This document shows positions 9,176 through 18,187 of a DNA stretch of 64,000 nucleotides, piece after piece. The position numbers were made by a program, and so were the translations under genes. The stretch is from Thermoanaerobaculia bacterium (lineage in GTDB: Bacteria > Acidobacteriota > Thermoanaerobaculia > Multivoradales > J023). The notes beneath the pieces are model-generated. The model was not told the DNA's origin, made no database searches, and saw nothing but the letters and a program-made list of their open reading frames with translations. Numbering within the stretch: the first letter of the stretch is position 1; each line of letters opens with the position of its first letter. The stretch covers positions 23,027 through 87,026 of the forward strand of contig JALCBJ010000015.1 of NCBI GenBank assembly GCA_028066595.1, written 5' to 3'.

Positions 9176-10258
9176 GTGAGCGGTGTCGGACCGGTGGATC
9201 TCCGTTCGGACACGGTGACCCGCCCGTGTGACGACATGCGCCGCGCCATGGCCTCGGCCGAGGTGGGCGACGATGTCTTCGGAGAAGATCCGACGGTTCG
9301 AAGGCTGCAGGAGCTCGCTGCCGAGCTCACGGGAACCGAGGCCGCGCTCTTCGTGCCCTCGGGCACGATGGGCAACCAGGTGGCTCTCAGCCTTCATGCG
9401 CAGCCCGGAGCCGAGCTGATTTGTGCGCAGGACAGCCACGTGGTGCTCTATGAGATGGGTGCGATGGCCGTGCTCTCCGGCTTGATCCCGCGCCTGGTCG
9501 TCGCCGAAGGCGGATTGTTGGAGGCGGGCGATCTCGCTGCGTCCATCCCTCCCGAAGCTCCCTACCGATCTCGAACCCGCCTCTTGGTGGTGGAGAACAC
9601 GTTCAACATGTCGGGAGGACGGGTCTACGATCGTGCTCGACTGGACAGCGTCCTGGCCGTGGCCGACGATCGCGGTCTGCGCAAACATCTCGACGGCGCC
9701 CGGGTGTTCAACGCTGCAGCGGCGCTAGGTGTACCCGTTGCCGAGCTCTGCCGTGGCTTCGATTCCGTCAACTTCTGTCTTTCCAAGGGTCTTGGCGCCC
9801 CTGTCGGATCCCTGCTCTGCGGCGATGAGGGGTTCATCGCCGAGGCCTGGCGGATCCGCAAGATGCTCGGTGGCGGCATGCGACAGGTGGGTGTGATCGC
9901 GGCCGCAGGTCTCGTGGCCCTGGAGAAAGGACCGGCCCAACTCGAGGCGGACCACGCCAACGCTCGGCATCTGGCCGACGGTCTGGCCGGCATCCCTGGA
10001 CTCCACGTGGATCCCGAGACCGTAGAGACCAATATTCTCGTGTTTCGTGTCGATGGATCGTTCGGCGACGGCTCTCTCGAGGAGCCAGGGGATGCGGCGG
10101 ACCTGGTCGCTCGTTTGGGCGAGCGAGGCATTCTGGCCATCCCCGTGGCCTCCGACGCGGTTCGCCTGGTCACTCACCGCGACGTAGATCGGGCGGACTG
10201 CGATCGCGCGCTAGAGGTGCTGCGGGAGCTCGGCGCTCTCCCTCAGTCTGCGAAATAG
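9176..10258 (+). CDS. ltaE: Low-specificity L-threonine aldolase (PLP enzyme)
   Basis: Cleaves threonine or allo-threonine to glycine and acetaldehyde, in the fold-type I PLP family. 360 residues from GTG, the usual family size. Hallmarks: N-terminal [11 protein letters not shown], glycine loop [12 protein letters not shown], the ENTFNMSGG stretch, the HLDGAR motif with the PLP-contacting Asp, and [12 protein letters not shown] with the Schiff-base lysine. The GTG at 9176 lies 1 nt after the previous stop; a second GTG at 9194 would begin directly at VDLRSDT. The 3' end overlaps the convergent helicase gene by 16 bp. Confidence 0.92.
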   Translation: MSGVGPVDLRSDTVTRPCDDMRRAMASAEVGDDVFGEDPTVRRLQELAAELTGTEAALFVPSGTMGNQVALSLHAQPGAELICAQDSHVVLYEMGAMAVLSGLIPRLVVAEGGLLEAGDLAASIPPEAPYRSRTRLLVVENTFNMSGGRVYDRARLDSVLAVADDRGLRKHLDGARVFNAAAALGVPVAELCRGFDSVNFCLSKGLGAPVGSLLCGDEGFIAEAWRIRKMLGGGMRQVGVIAAAGLVALEKGPAQLEADHANARHLADGLAGIPGLHVDPETVETNILVFRVDGSFGDGSLEEPGDAADLVARLGERGILAIPVASDAVRLVTHRDVDRADCDRALEVLRELGALPQSAK

Positions 10259-12330
10259 TCCTCGATTCTCTGCAGCTGTGCGCTGTCGTCGTGAGCCGGC
10301 ACGGTCGCATCGCCCTGTAGCAACTCCTGACCCGGAACATGCACGTGCTCCGACACGAGGCTCCGGAGATCGCGGATATCCCCGAGAAGCGGGGACAGCT
10401 CTCCGACCTCGTAGGAGCGATATCTGTTGCCGACCTCTTCGGGCTTCATCAGATAGAGGTACCGTTTGGCGCGGGTCACGGCGACGTAGAGCAGGCGGCG
10501 TTCTTCTTCGTAGTCCGCCTCCTTCCCTAGGCTTTGGAACGAAGGAAACCGACCGGCGTTCATCTGCAGGATGAAGACCGCGTGCCATTCCAGGCCTTTG
10601 GCGGAATGGACGGTCGACAACGTGACCCACTCGTCCTCCTGGTCGTCGCTCGGTCCGCCGCGGCCGAAGTCGGGCGGATCGATCGCCAGATCGGCCAGGA
10701 ACGACTCGACCTCGGCGTATCGGCCGGCGATCACCGCCAGACTGTCGAAGTCGTTGCGCCGCTGGTTGGCGTCGTCGTATTTGCGCTCCATCCAAGGCGA
10801 ATAGGCATCCAGGACCTGCTCCAGTCGCGCCGATACGCCGACGGAATCGGCGGAGGCGCGTTGCAGCAGATCCGACAAGCTGGAGAGCTCGTTGCCGTAT
10901 CTCCGGGACGTGAGCTTCGGTTGCACCAGGACCCTTACGTCGCCGTCGCGCTCGATGACGTGATCCGTGATGGCGCGTGCGGTCTTGGGGCCGATCCCCT
11001 CGAGCAGCTGTAGTGCGCGAAACCAGGCCGGTCCGTCGAAGGGATTCGCCGTCAGCTTGAGCAGTGCACAGACGTCCTTGATGTGTGCGGCCTCCACGAA
11101 ACGGATACCGCCGAATTTGCGGAACGGGATGTTGCGTTGTTGGAGCTCCAGCTCCAACTCGGCGGTGTGCCAGGCGGCACGGGCGAGAACGGCGATCTCC
11201 GAGAGCGGCACACCCTCCTCGCGTAGCTCCAGAATGCGTCGCGCGACGAACTCGGCTTGGCCGTGGTCGTCGGGAGTGCGCACTAGCGTCGGTATCTCGC
11301 CCTCGTCCAGATCGCTGAAGAGCTCCTTGCCGATCCCTTCCTTCGCCGACCGCAGCACGCCATTGCCCAGGTCGAGGATCGGCTGTGTGGACCGGTAGTT
11401 CTGCTCCAGTTTCGTGATCTCGGCGCCCGGGAAGATCTTCGAGAAGTCGAGGATGTTGCGCACCGTGGCACCACGGAATCCGTAGATCGATTGGGCGTCG
11501 TCACCCACCGCCATGATGTTGCGATGTACCGACGCCAGGAGTGCGGAGATGTGAGCTTGGAGACGGTTCGTATCCTGGAACTCGTCCACCAGTACATGGC
11601 GATAGCGCGCTGCCAGCTCCTGGCGGACCTCGGTGTGGTGGCGTAGGAGGTCGCGCAGCAAGAGAAGGAGATCGTCGTAGTCGAGGACGTTCTGTTCTTG
11701 TTTTCGGCGCCGGTACCGCCCGAAGAGATCCTCGATCGCACCGAGGTCATCGAGAAACTGGGGCATGTCCTGTTCCAAGAGGTCGGTGAATGGCGCCTGC
11801 GTGTTCACATGCTTGGAGAACAGATCGACCAGGGTGTCGGAGCGGGGGAAACGCTTGCCCTGGCCGGCGTAGCCAGCCTCAGAGCGCACGATCCCTACCA
11901 GGTCGACGGCATCGGTGCGATCGAGAATGGTGAACCGCGGGTGGAAGTCGAGGCGCTCGGCATAGCGACGAAGAATCAGGTTGGCGAAGGAGTGAAACGT
12001 ACCGCCCGAGACGCGCCGACAACGCTCGTCGAGTAGACCCGTGGCGCGACGGAGCATTTCCTGAGACGCTCGCCGAGTGAACGTTAGGAGCAAGATCGAC
12101 TCGGGTCGGATACCTCGCTGTACCAGCCAGGCGACCCGATGCGTCAGCGCCCGGGTCTTGCCGGTGCCGGCGCCCGCGATCACCAGATGTGGACCCTCGT
12201 CGGCCGTGACGGCTCGATACTGAGCCTCGTTGAGAGCCTCGCGGAGGTGCTGTTCGAACAGAGGATCGGGAGGTGGCGTCGACGTCTCGCTCGGACGCTC
12301 AGCGGCGGCTCTGTTCTCGGGCCCGTCCAT
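10243..12330 (-). CDS. UvrD/PcrA/Rep-type ATP-dependent DNA helicase (SF1A)
   Basis: 3'-5' DNA helicase of superfamily 1, with probable roles in repair or replication restart. 695 residues. Motifs in order: Q motif LNEAQYRAV, Walker A GAGTGKT at 53-59, motif Ia LLTFTRRAS, Walker B VDEFQDTN, motif III GDDAQSIYGFRGA, motif IV QNYRST, motif V TVHSAKGLEWHAVFI and motif VI LLYVAVTRAKRYLYL. The C-terminus ends soon after motif VI, without the long extension of UvrD or AddA, so it is closest to compact PcrA/UvrD-like proteins. The start lies 32 bp inside the 3' end of the upstream cytochrome gene, an odd functional pairing. Confidence 0.93.
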   Translation of the reverse strand: MDGPENRAAAERPSETSTPPPDPLFEQHLREALNEAQYRAVTADEGPHLVIAGAGTGKTRALTHRVAWLVQRGIRPESILLLTFTRRASQEMLRRATGLLDERCRRVSGGTFHSFANLILRRYAERLDFHPRFTILDRTDAVDLVGIVRSEAGYAGQGKRFPRSDTLVDLFSKHVNTQAPFTDLLEQDMPQFLDDLGAIEDLFGRYRRRKQEQNVLDYDDLLLLLRDLLRHHTEVRQELAARYRHVLVDEFQDTNRLQAHISALLASVHRNIMAVGDDAQSIYGFRGATVRNILDFSKIFPGAEITKLEQNYRSTQPILDLGNGVLRSAKEGIGKELFSDLDEGEIPTLVRTPDDHGQAEFVARRILELREEGVPLSEIAVLARAAWHTAELELELQQRNIPFRKFGGIRFVEAAHIKDVCALLKLTANPFDGPAWFRALQLLEGIGPKTARAITDHVIERDGDVRVLVQPKLTSRRYGNELSSLSDLLQRASADSVGVSARLEQVLDAYSPWMERKYDDANQRRNDFDSLAVIAGRYAEVESFLADLAIDPPDFGRGGPSDDQEDEWVTLSTVHSAKGLEWHAVFILQMNAGRFPSFQSLGKEADYEEERRLLYVAVTRAKRYLYLMKPEEVGNRYRSYEVGELSPLLGDIRDLRSLVSEHVHVPGQELLQGDATVPAHDDSAQLQRIEDYFAD

Positions 12331-14482
12331 CGGTCGACTTTATCCCGGTGGCCGGCACTCTGGTGGCCGGCACTCCGGCGTCCGGCACGAGCGCGTTGGG
12401 TGCTCCGACCTTTGGCGCTTCGGCAGCTCCCTTTTCTCCGCTCTCAGCGCCGAGCTCCCGCAGCGCGCGAGCCATGAAGGCGGCATCGTCGCTCCACTCC
12501 AGGCCGTGGCGTAGCGTGCGCAAGGCCTCGGGGCGCCGATCGGATTTGAGGAGCACCCGAGCCAGGTCGAGTCGGGGCCGCGCGGCCCTGGGCTCGATGG
12601 ACAGACTTCGTCGCAATGCCTCCTCTGCCTGCTCGAGCTTCTCTCGCTTCTCGTGAAGTAGCCCGAGCTGCATCCAGCCGTTGGCATGGAGTGGTCGCAG
12701 CTCCACCACCGTTCGAAGAGTCGCCACCGCGTCGTCCAGGCGGCCGGCACGGGAATAGACGACTCCCAGGTTGTAGAGCAGATCGGGATCCTCGTACTCC
12801 GACCGATCGCGAGCCGATTCCAGGTACTCGATCGCTGCATCGAGGTCAGACGATGCCCGCGCGAGACCCAGCCAGGTCAAGGCTCGAACGTTGCTGGCGT
12901 CGCGCTCCAACACTTGTCCCAGGATCTCGTCTGCGCGAGGTGTGCGGCCCGAGCGCAAGTAGCCACGGGCGAGCTGGAGCCACGGCTCCTCGGCGGTCGT
13001 CGCTGTCGCACTGAGGGCCAGACCCAGATGCCGGAACGAAGCCTCGTTGCCTCCGATCAACTCGACTCCGAAGGCTTTGTACAGCTCGCCGGTAGCTCCA
13101 TCGGGCGCCGCTTCCGGTAGATAAAAGTCCATGTCCATCAATGTCGGCTCGAACTGTGTTCGGGGTGCTTCCAGGCTCGTCTCGGGAGCCCCGCCTCCCG
13201 GCAGGCGCTGGATCTTGTGATCGGTCATCACCACGTGGATCACATCTCGGGTGCGACGGCGGGGCATGTGGCAGGCCGCGCAATCGCCGGAATCTACGCC
13301 TCGCATGTGCAAGGGCAACGTGTTGCCGGCACTCTCGAAGTGCTTCAGGCGGCAGGCCTCTTCGGTGTGGCAGGACATGCACGCCTGCCGGTAGTGCTCG
13401 GCCCGCTGGGCCTTCGGCACCTTGCGGTGGGGATCGTGGCAGGTCAGGCAGGACAGGCGTTGCGACGGTTCGTCGGTACCGCTGGCGGAGAAGCAGGTAC
13501 TTTGCCGCAGTCGATACGGGTGGTGGTTGATCTCGAAACGATCGCTGTGGGCTGCCTCAGCCTCTTCTGGATCGAAGAAGACGATGTAGTCGTCGAGATC
13601 TTCTCCGGGGCGATAGGAGTAGACACGTCGGCCGAAGCGCCGGCTGGGCATCAGAGCCACCGATGGTTGCAGGTGGCATTGCTCGCAGACGTCGTCGCGC
13701 AGCTTCGGGCTCAGCCGACCCGGATTGACGATCTTCGAGCGAACCTCGTCGTCGAGCCCGCCGATGTAAGCGGCCTCGATGTGCTCTTCTCCCGGACCGT
13801 GGCATCGCTGGCAGCCCGTGCCGTGTGGAAGATTGGTGGGAAACAGATGTGGATCGCCATAGCGATCGGGTTGTGCTTCGATGTCGGGCGGGTAGGCGTT
13901 GTGACAGAACATGCATTCCCGCTGGACGCGGCGAAGCAGGCCGAGATGCGCGGCTTCGTCGAAGCCAGGCGCCATGTCCCAGTGTTTGCCTTGGCTGTAC
14001 CAGGCCACCGGCAGTACGAAGAGCTCGCCCCCTGGCTGCTGGAGAAGATAGGACCGGGAGGTATGGCCGGAACCGAGAACCCAGTCCACTTTGGATTCGA
14101 AGACTTCCACGGCTCTACCCTCGGAGTCCTCGTGCCAGCGTCTGAACACAGGGCGGTCCTCAGCGCTGCTTCGCCGCATCTCGTACCATCGCTTCGAGGG
14201 CTCGTGGAAGAAGCGTCCCGCAGTGGGGTTCTCAGGAGTCGAGTAGATCTCGATCTGCTCTACTTCGGCGGCGTCGCCGAAGGCGCGTGCCATCCCTACC
14301 TCGCGGTAGCTCTCAGCTAGGTCAGCGTGGCAGGTGGCACAGGCCGCGTCGTCGACATAACCACCTGTCCGGTCGTCCACAGGCGAAACCGATGGTTGCG
14401 GCGCGTCCGCTCGTAATGCGCCCGGAGGAGCGAAGAGCAGCTGACTCAGCGTCAGCACGAGCAGCAAGTTCTCTCGGCTCAT
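12299..14482 (-). CDS. Secreted multiheme c-type cytochrome with C-terminal TPR repeats
   Basis: 727 residues with an N-terminal signal peptide (about 1-25, MSRENLLLVLTLSQLLF...ALRADA). Seven CxxCH haem-binding motifs are visible: CATCH (48-52), CMFCH, CQRCH, CEQCH, CLTCH, CMSCH and CAACH. The last is followed by a basic stretch and HVVMTDHKI, as in cytochrome c554-like proteins. From about residue 495 to 690 there are at least four TPR-like helices (for example DLLYNLGVVYSRAGRLDDAVATLRTVVELRPLHANGW, split by period 34). It should act in the periplasm or outside the cell in electron transfer; the donor is unknown and no other respiratory gene lies nearby. The tail carries a five-residue tandem repeat (VPDAG, VPATR, VPATG). 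Confidence 0.88.
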   Translation of the reverse strand: MSRENLLLVLTLSQLLFAPPGALRADAPQPSVSPVDDRTGGYVDDAACATCHADLAESYREVGMARAFGDAAEVEQIEIYSTPENPTAGRFFHEPSKRWYEMRRSSAEDRPVFRRWHEDSEGRAVEVFESKVDWVLGSGHTSRSYLLQQPGGELFVLPVAWYSQGKHWDMAPGFDEAAHLGLLRRVQRECMFCHNAYPPDIEAQPDRYGDPHLFPTNLPHGTGCQRCHGPGEEHIEAAYIGGLDDEVRSKIVNPGRLSPKLRDDVCEQCHLQPSVALMPSRRFGRRVYSYRPGEDLDDYIVFFDPEEAEAAHSDRFEINHHPYRLRQSTCFSASGTDEPSQRLSCLTCHDPHRKVPKAQRAEHYRQACMSCHTEEACRLKHFESAGNTLPLHMRGVDSGDCAACHMPRRRTRDVIHVVMTDHKIQRLPGGGAPETSLEAPRTQFEPTLMDMDFYLPEAAPDGATGELYKAFGVELIGGNEASFRHLGLALSATATTAEEPWLQLARGYLRSGRTPRADEILGQVLERDASNVRALTWLGLARASSDLDAAIEYLESARDRSEYEDPDLLYNLGVVYSRAGRLDDAVATLRTVVELRPLHANGWMQLGLLHEKREKLEQAEEALRRSLSIEPRAARPRLDLARVLLKSDRRPEALRTLRHGLEWSDDAAFMARALRELGAESGEKGAAEAPKVGAPNALVPDAGVPATRVPATGIKSTDGRAREQSRR
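12347..12391. repeat. Three 15-bp tandem repeats at the end of the cytochrome gene
   Basis: Units at 12347-12361, 12362-12376 and 12377-12391; the first two are GGTGGCCGGCACTC plus one variable base and the third is degenerate. Being in frame, they give a five-residue repeat in the protein tail, which suggests slippage expansion. Confidence 0.8.
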
Positions 14483-14598
14483 GCCTCCAAGTCTACCGGC
14501 CGCGTTTCGCCGAAGATCGTGGCGATGTAGACTCCGACACGAACGGCCCAGACCCGTGTCCTACTCGTGACCGCCGAATTCGACTCGGAAGGAACGCC

Positions 14599-15339
14599 AT
14601 GAGCCAAGCTACACTCCGCTTCACTTTTGTCCTCGCCGCCTTACTCTTGCTCGCGATGGTGTCGTCGCCGGTCGTCGCGGATATTCTGATCATGACCGAC
14701 GGCAGCCGCCTCGAAATCGAGGGCGAATGGCGTGAGAAGGGGAGGGTGATCGAATTCACCCTGCCCAACGGAACCCTCGGATCGGTGCGCGCTTCGGAGG
14801 TGGATCTGGACGCCAGCAGGGAGGCGACACGTATCGCCAACGAACCGCCGGCTGATGAGGCCGAAGAAGGCGAAGAGGAAGAGAAGCCTGCGCCAGTGGC
14901 GGTCTGGACGAACAAGGACATTCCTCAGGCTGCACCCGACGTGATCGCGGGAGCGACGGCCTCGGTGGACGCGCAGGCCGTGCAGGTGACCACGTGGCAA
15001 GCTGAGCCGGGCGACGATGCCAACGTGGTCTCGATCATTCGCGGCACGCTGCAGAACTTCGGTAACAACCGCGTCACCGGACTCAGCCTATCGGTGACGA
15101 TCACCGGCAGCCGCCCTACCGGTACCGATCCGTCCCTGATGCGTCAGGCACGTTTGGACGCCACCGAGTTGTCACCTGGCGAAACCACTGACTTCGTGGC
15201 CGAGGTGCGACGCGGTGACGTGGCGAGTGTCGGCTCCGTAGAGGAGTTCGGAAATCCACAGGCTGCATTCGAAGTGCTCTTCGATTCCAATCCACAGGAC
15301 GACGAGAGTGATGTGGAACTGGACTCAGATGAGCCCTGA
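14599..15339 (+). CDS. Secreted protein with FxLYD-like domain
   Basis: 246 residues. Signal peptide about 1-27 (FTFVLAALLLLAMVSSPVVA). Then a small beta domain (DILIMTDGSRLEIEGEWREKG...FTLPNGTLGSVRASEVDLDAS) that often follows signal peptides in secreted acidobacterial proteins. An acidic linker (EEGEEEEKPAPVAVW) leads to a C-terminal beta-sandwich (about 140-235) with the pattern of FxLYD domains: RGTLQNFGNNRVTGLSLSVTITG ... LSPGETTDFVAEV. The function is unknown. The ATG has a good ribosome-binding site (GGAAGGA at about 14588-14594). It is the lone + strand gene between minus-strand genes, and its end converges on the next gene with a 12-bp gap. Confidence 0.8.
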   Translation: MSQATLRFTFVLAALLLLAMVSSPVVADILIMTDGSRLEIEGEWREKGRVIEFTLPNGTLGSVRASEVDLDASREATRIANEPPADEAEEGEEEEKPAPVAVWTNKDIPQAAPDVIAGATASVDAQAVQVTTWQAEPGDDANVVSIIRGTLQNFGNNRVTGLSLSVTITGSRPTGTDPSLMRQARLDATELSPGETTDFVAEVRRGDVASVGSVEEFGNPQAAFEVLFDSNPQDDESDVELDSDEP

Positions 15340-15351
15340 GGCCAGACCGAG

Positions 15352-18120
15352 CTAGACGGCGGACACCCTGATCCTGGCATCGACAACCAGGTAGCCACCG
15401 CCTGGCTCCCGAGCGAAGAGCGGGTTCAGGTCTAGAGAAGCTATTTCCGGTACCGCCTCTGCTAGCCGTGAGATGCGCAGCAGGGCATCTTTCAGGGCCT
15501 CGACGTCGGCGGCGGGGTGGCCGCGGTACCCTTGGAGCAGGCGGTATCCCTTGACGCCACGCACCATCTCGTGGGCGTCGCGGTCCGATAGCGGCGCTAC
15601 ACGAAACTGCACATCGCGCAGGATCTCCACGTGGATTCCTCCGAGGCCGAAGGCGACCAGGGGACCGAAGACTGGATCTTGGTCGACGCCGATCATGACT
15701 TCCGCCGATCCGGTCACCATGGGTTGAACCAACACGCCGTCCATCGCGTCGCGCAGCCCCGCCGCGTCCAGCGATGCAGTCATGCGCTCGTAGGCACGCC
15801 GAACTCCGTCGGTGTCTTCGAGGTCGAGGGCGACGCCTCCGTATTCCGTCTTGTGCACAAGCTTCCTCGAGGCGAGCTTGATCGCCACCGGGTAGCCTAT
15901 TTCGTCCGCGAGCCGAGCTGCTTCGTCCGGGCTATCGGCAAGGCCGCCCGGTGCCAGGTCGAGACCAGCTGCCTCGAAAACCGCCAACGCCTGGTCGATG
16001 GCCAGCCAACCGTCGCCGTGATCATCCAGCGCACGTCGGCAGATTTCCCGTGCTCGGGTCAGGTCCTGGTTCGCCGGTTCCGGAAAGACGCCTGGGTCGT
16101 CGCGGCGCCACTCCGCGTAGCGTGCGATCTTTCCCAGGGCGCGTCCCATTTCCTCGGGAAAGGCGAAGACGGGGATGGCCTCGTCCTGAGGTGCCTCGAG
16201 GCGGTAGGTGACTGCCTCGTCGCCGACGATCGAGGCCAGCACGGGCTTGCGTGGTGCTCCGTTTTCGCGGGTAGCTGCCATGCCTTCCGACACCGCGAGG
16301 CCGATCTCCGTCGTACTCCACAGCCCAGCCGGAGTGTAGATCACTGCCACCGCGTCGATCTGGTCGTCGGCGAGCAGGATCTTCACCGCCTTGCGATATT
16401 GCTCCGGGTCGGCCGAGGCAATCATGTCGACCGGGTTTCCGGCGCTGGCTTCGGCAGGCAGAAACTCACGGAGTTTGGCTTGCGTGGCGTCCGTCAGCGG
16501 CGCGACCTCTAGACCAGAGGCCTCCATCGCGTCCGCACACAAGATGCCCGGTCCGCCGGCGTTGGTCACCACAGCGACTCGGCGCCCGCCCGGTAGGGGT
16601 TGATCTACCAAGGCTCGGGCTATGGAGAACATCTCCTCCAGGGTCTCGGCGCGCAGGATGCCGGTCTGCTGGAACAACGCGTCAACGGCCGTGTCCGCCG
16701 CCGTCAAGGCTGCGGTATGTGACGAGGCTGCTCGTTGGCCGGCGCGTGAGCGACCCGCCTTGACCACGACGATGGGCTTGGATCGACCCACCCGCCGAGC
16801 GATGCGGGCGAATCGGCGAGGATTGCCGAAGCTCTCCAGGTAGAAGAGCACCACCTGAGTTCGTGGGTCTTCCTCCCAGTATTCCAGCAGGTCGTTTCCC
16901 GATACGTCGGCCTTGTTGCCGACGCTGACGAAGGACGACAGTCCTAGACCGAGGCGACGGGCGAGGGCGATGATGGCGATTCCGAGCGCACCGCTCTGGG
17001 ATCCCAAAGCAACGGTTCCGGGCGGTGGCATGAGTGGGGCAAAGGACGCGTTGAGCTGCACGTTCGGATCTGTATGAAGCAGGCCCAGGCAATTGGGGCC
17101 CACCATGCGTAGACCATTTCGACGTACGGTTTCGAGCAAGCGATCTTGCGCCTCGCGTCCTTGTTGGCCTACCTCCGCGAACCCTGCTGTGATCACCACC
17201 AATCCGTGTACCCCGGCTGCAGCGCACTCATCCACGACTCGTTGGACCAGCCGGGCCGGTACGGCGATCACGGCCAGATCGACCGACGCACCGATGGCAG
17301 CGATCGTCGGATAGGCTCGGATGGATCCCACGTGGTCCGCCTTGGGGTTTACCGGGAAGACCGGGCCTTGAAACTCCGACTTCACCAGTGCGTCGAGAAT
17401 GCGATAGCCCACGCTGGACCTCTTGCGGGAGGCTCCCATTACGGCCACCGACCGTGGGTAGAAGAGAGAGTGCAAGGACGCCGCTGCGTAGACGCGGGTG
17501 CTGAGATCGTCGAAGTCTGTTCGGCCGGAGGGCTGAGGCATGGCGCGGGTGGAGAACGTCAAGTGGAGCACCGGGCCATCTCGTTCCTCTTCGACGTCGA
17601 AACCGTCGCGCTGGAACAGCTCGACGAGGGGAATGTTGTCCTCGTGGGCCGTTCCCACCATCCGATCGACTCCGTGCTGTGCGGCCAAGACCATCAGCCG
17701 TTCCAGCAGCAGGCCGGCGAGTCCTCGGCGACGGCGCTCCGGAGCCACTGCCAACGTCACCGCGGCTTCACGAGGTTGGGAAAGTCGGTACGCAGCGAAT
17801 CCCCAGATCCGACCTTTGGGGCTGCTTTCCTCCGCAGATTCCGTGCACGCTACGAAGGCGTGTCCCGGCGGCGACGAATCGGTCAGCAGGACGGCGAGGC
17901 GACTCGCGGCGTCCTCGACCCCCAGACTGCGCGCGACGTCGGCCTGCTCGGTCCTGTTCAAGCGGCCGAGGAACCGCTCCAGCTCGTAGAGATCTTCCGC
18001 CTCCATGGTGCGCAGGGCCAGCCGTGCGCCATCTCGCAAGACCAGTCGCCCCGAATGGCGGTCACCCCAGCCGTCGTCGGGCAGGAAGGTGGGTCGCAGC
18101 GTCCGATCGGAGTGGGTCAT
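15352..18120 (-). CDS. GNAT acetyltransferase / NDP-forming acyl-CoA synthetase fusion
   Basis: 922 residues. The N-terminal GNAT domain (about 20-200) has an acetyl-CoA loop in VAPERRRRGLAGLLLERL. Then follow a CoA-binding Rossmann domain (about 215-340; FYPRSVAVMGASRKRSSVGYRI), the succinyl-CoA-ligase-like flavodoxin domains (about 345-680) and an ATP-grasp domain (about 700-920; GYPVAIKLASRKLVHKTEYGGV, then FGPLVAFGLGGIHVEIL). H468 in the SSHTAAL stretch falls where ADP-forming acetyl-CoA synthetases have the phosphohistidine segment, so the synthetase half may be active. E. coli PatZ/YfiQ has the same parts in the opposite order. It could be a protein lysine acetyltransferase regulating acetyl-CoA synthetase, an acyl-CoA synthetase, or both. 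It lies 67 bp downstream of the sulfatase-like gene on the same strand. Confidence 0.88.
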   Translation of the reverse strand: MTHSDRTLRPTFLPDDGWGDRHSGRLVLRDGARLALRTMEAEDLYELERFLGRLNRTEQADVARSLGVEDAASRLAVLLTDSSPPGHAFVACTESAEESSPKGRIWGFAAYRLSQPREAAVTLAVAPERRRRGLAGLLLERLMVLAAQHGVDRMVGTAHEDNIPLVELFQRDGFDVEEERDGPVLHLTFSTRAMPQPSGRTDFDDLSTRVYAAASLHSLFYPRSVAVMGASRKRSSVGYRILDALVKSEFQGPVFPVNPKADHVGSIRAYPTIAAIGASVDLAVIAVPARLVQRVVDECAAAGVHGLVVITAGFAEVGQQGREAQDRLLETVRRNGLRMVGPNCLGLLHTDPNVQLNASFAPLMPPPGTVALGSQSGALGIAIIALARRLGLGLSSFVSVGNKADVSGNDLLEYWEEDPRTQVVLFYLESFGNPRRFARIARRVGRSKPIVVVKAGRSRAGQRAASSHTAALTAADTAVDALFQQTGILRAETLEEMFSIARALVDQPLPGGRRVAVVTNAGGPGILCADAMEASGLEVAPLTDATQAKLREFLPAEASAGNPVDMIASADPEQYRKAVKILLADDQIDAVAVIYTPAGLWSTTEIGLAVSEGMAATRENGAPRKPVLASIVGDEAVTYRLEAPQDEAIPVFAFPEEMGRALGKIARYAEWRRDDPGVFPEPANQDLTRAREICRRALDDHGDGWLAIDQALAVFEAAGLDLAPGGLADSPDEAARLADEIGYPVAIKLASRKLVHKTEYGGVALDLEDTDGVRRAYERMTASLDAAGLRDAMDGVLVQPMVTGSAEVMIGVDQDPVFGPLVAFGLGGIHVEILRDVQFRVAPLSDRDAHEMVRGVKGYRLLQGYRGHPAADVEALKDALLRISRLAEAVPEIASLDLNPLFAREPGGGYLVVDARIRVSAV

Positions 18121-18141
18121 CGTATGACTCTATCGACGCCG

Positions 18142-18180
18142 GTTCTCGAGACCCCCACCCGGCGGGGTCGTGCCGAGAAC
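18142..18180 (-). terminator. Nested hairpin between sulfatase-like and acyl-CoA synthetase genes
   Basis: Outer stem GTTCTCG (18142-18148) with CGAGAAC (18174-18180); inner stem GACCCC (18150-18155) with GGGGTC (18164-18169). There is no T-run, so it may be an attenuator or mRNA-stability element rather than a full terminator. Confidence 0.4.
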
Positions 18181-18187
18181 TGAGAGT

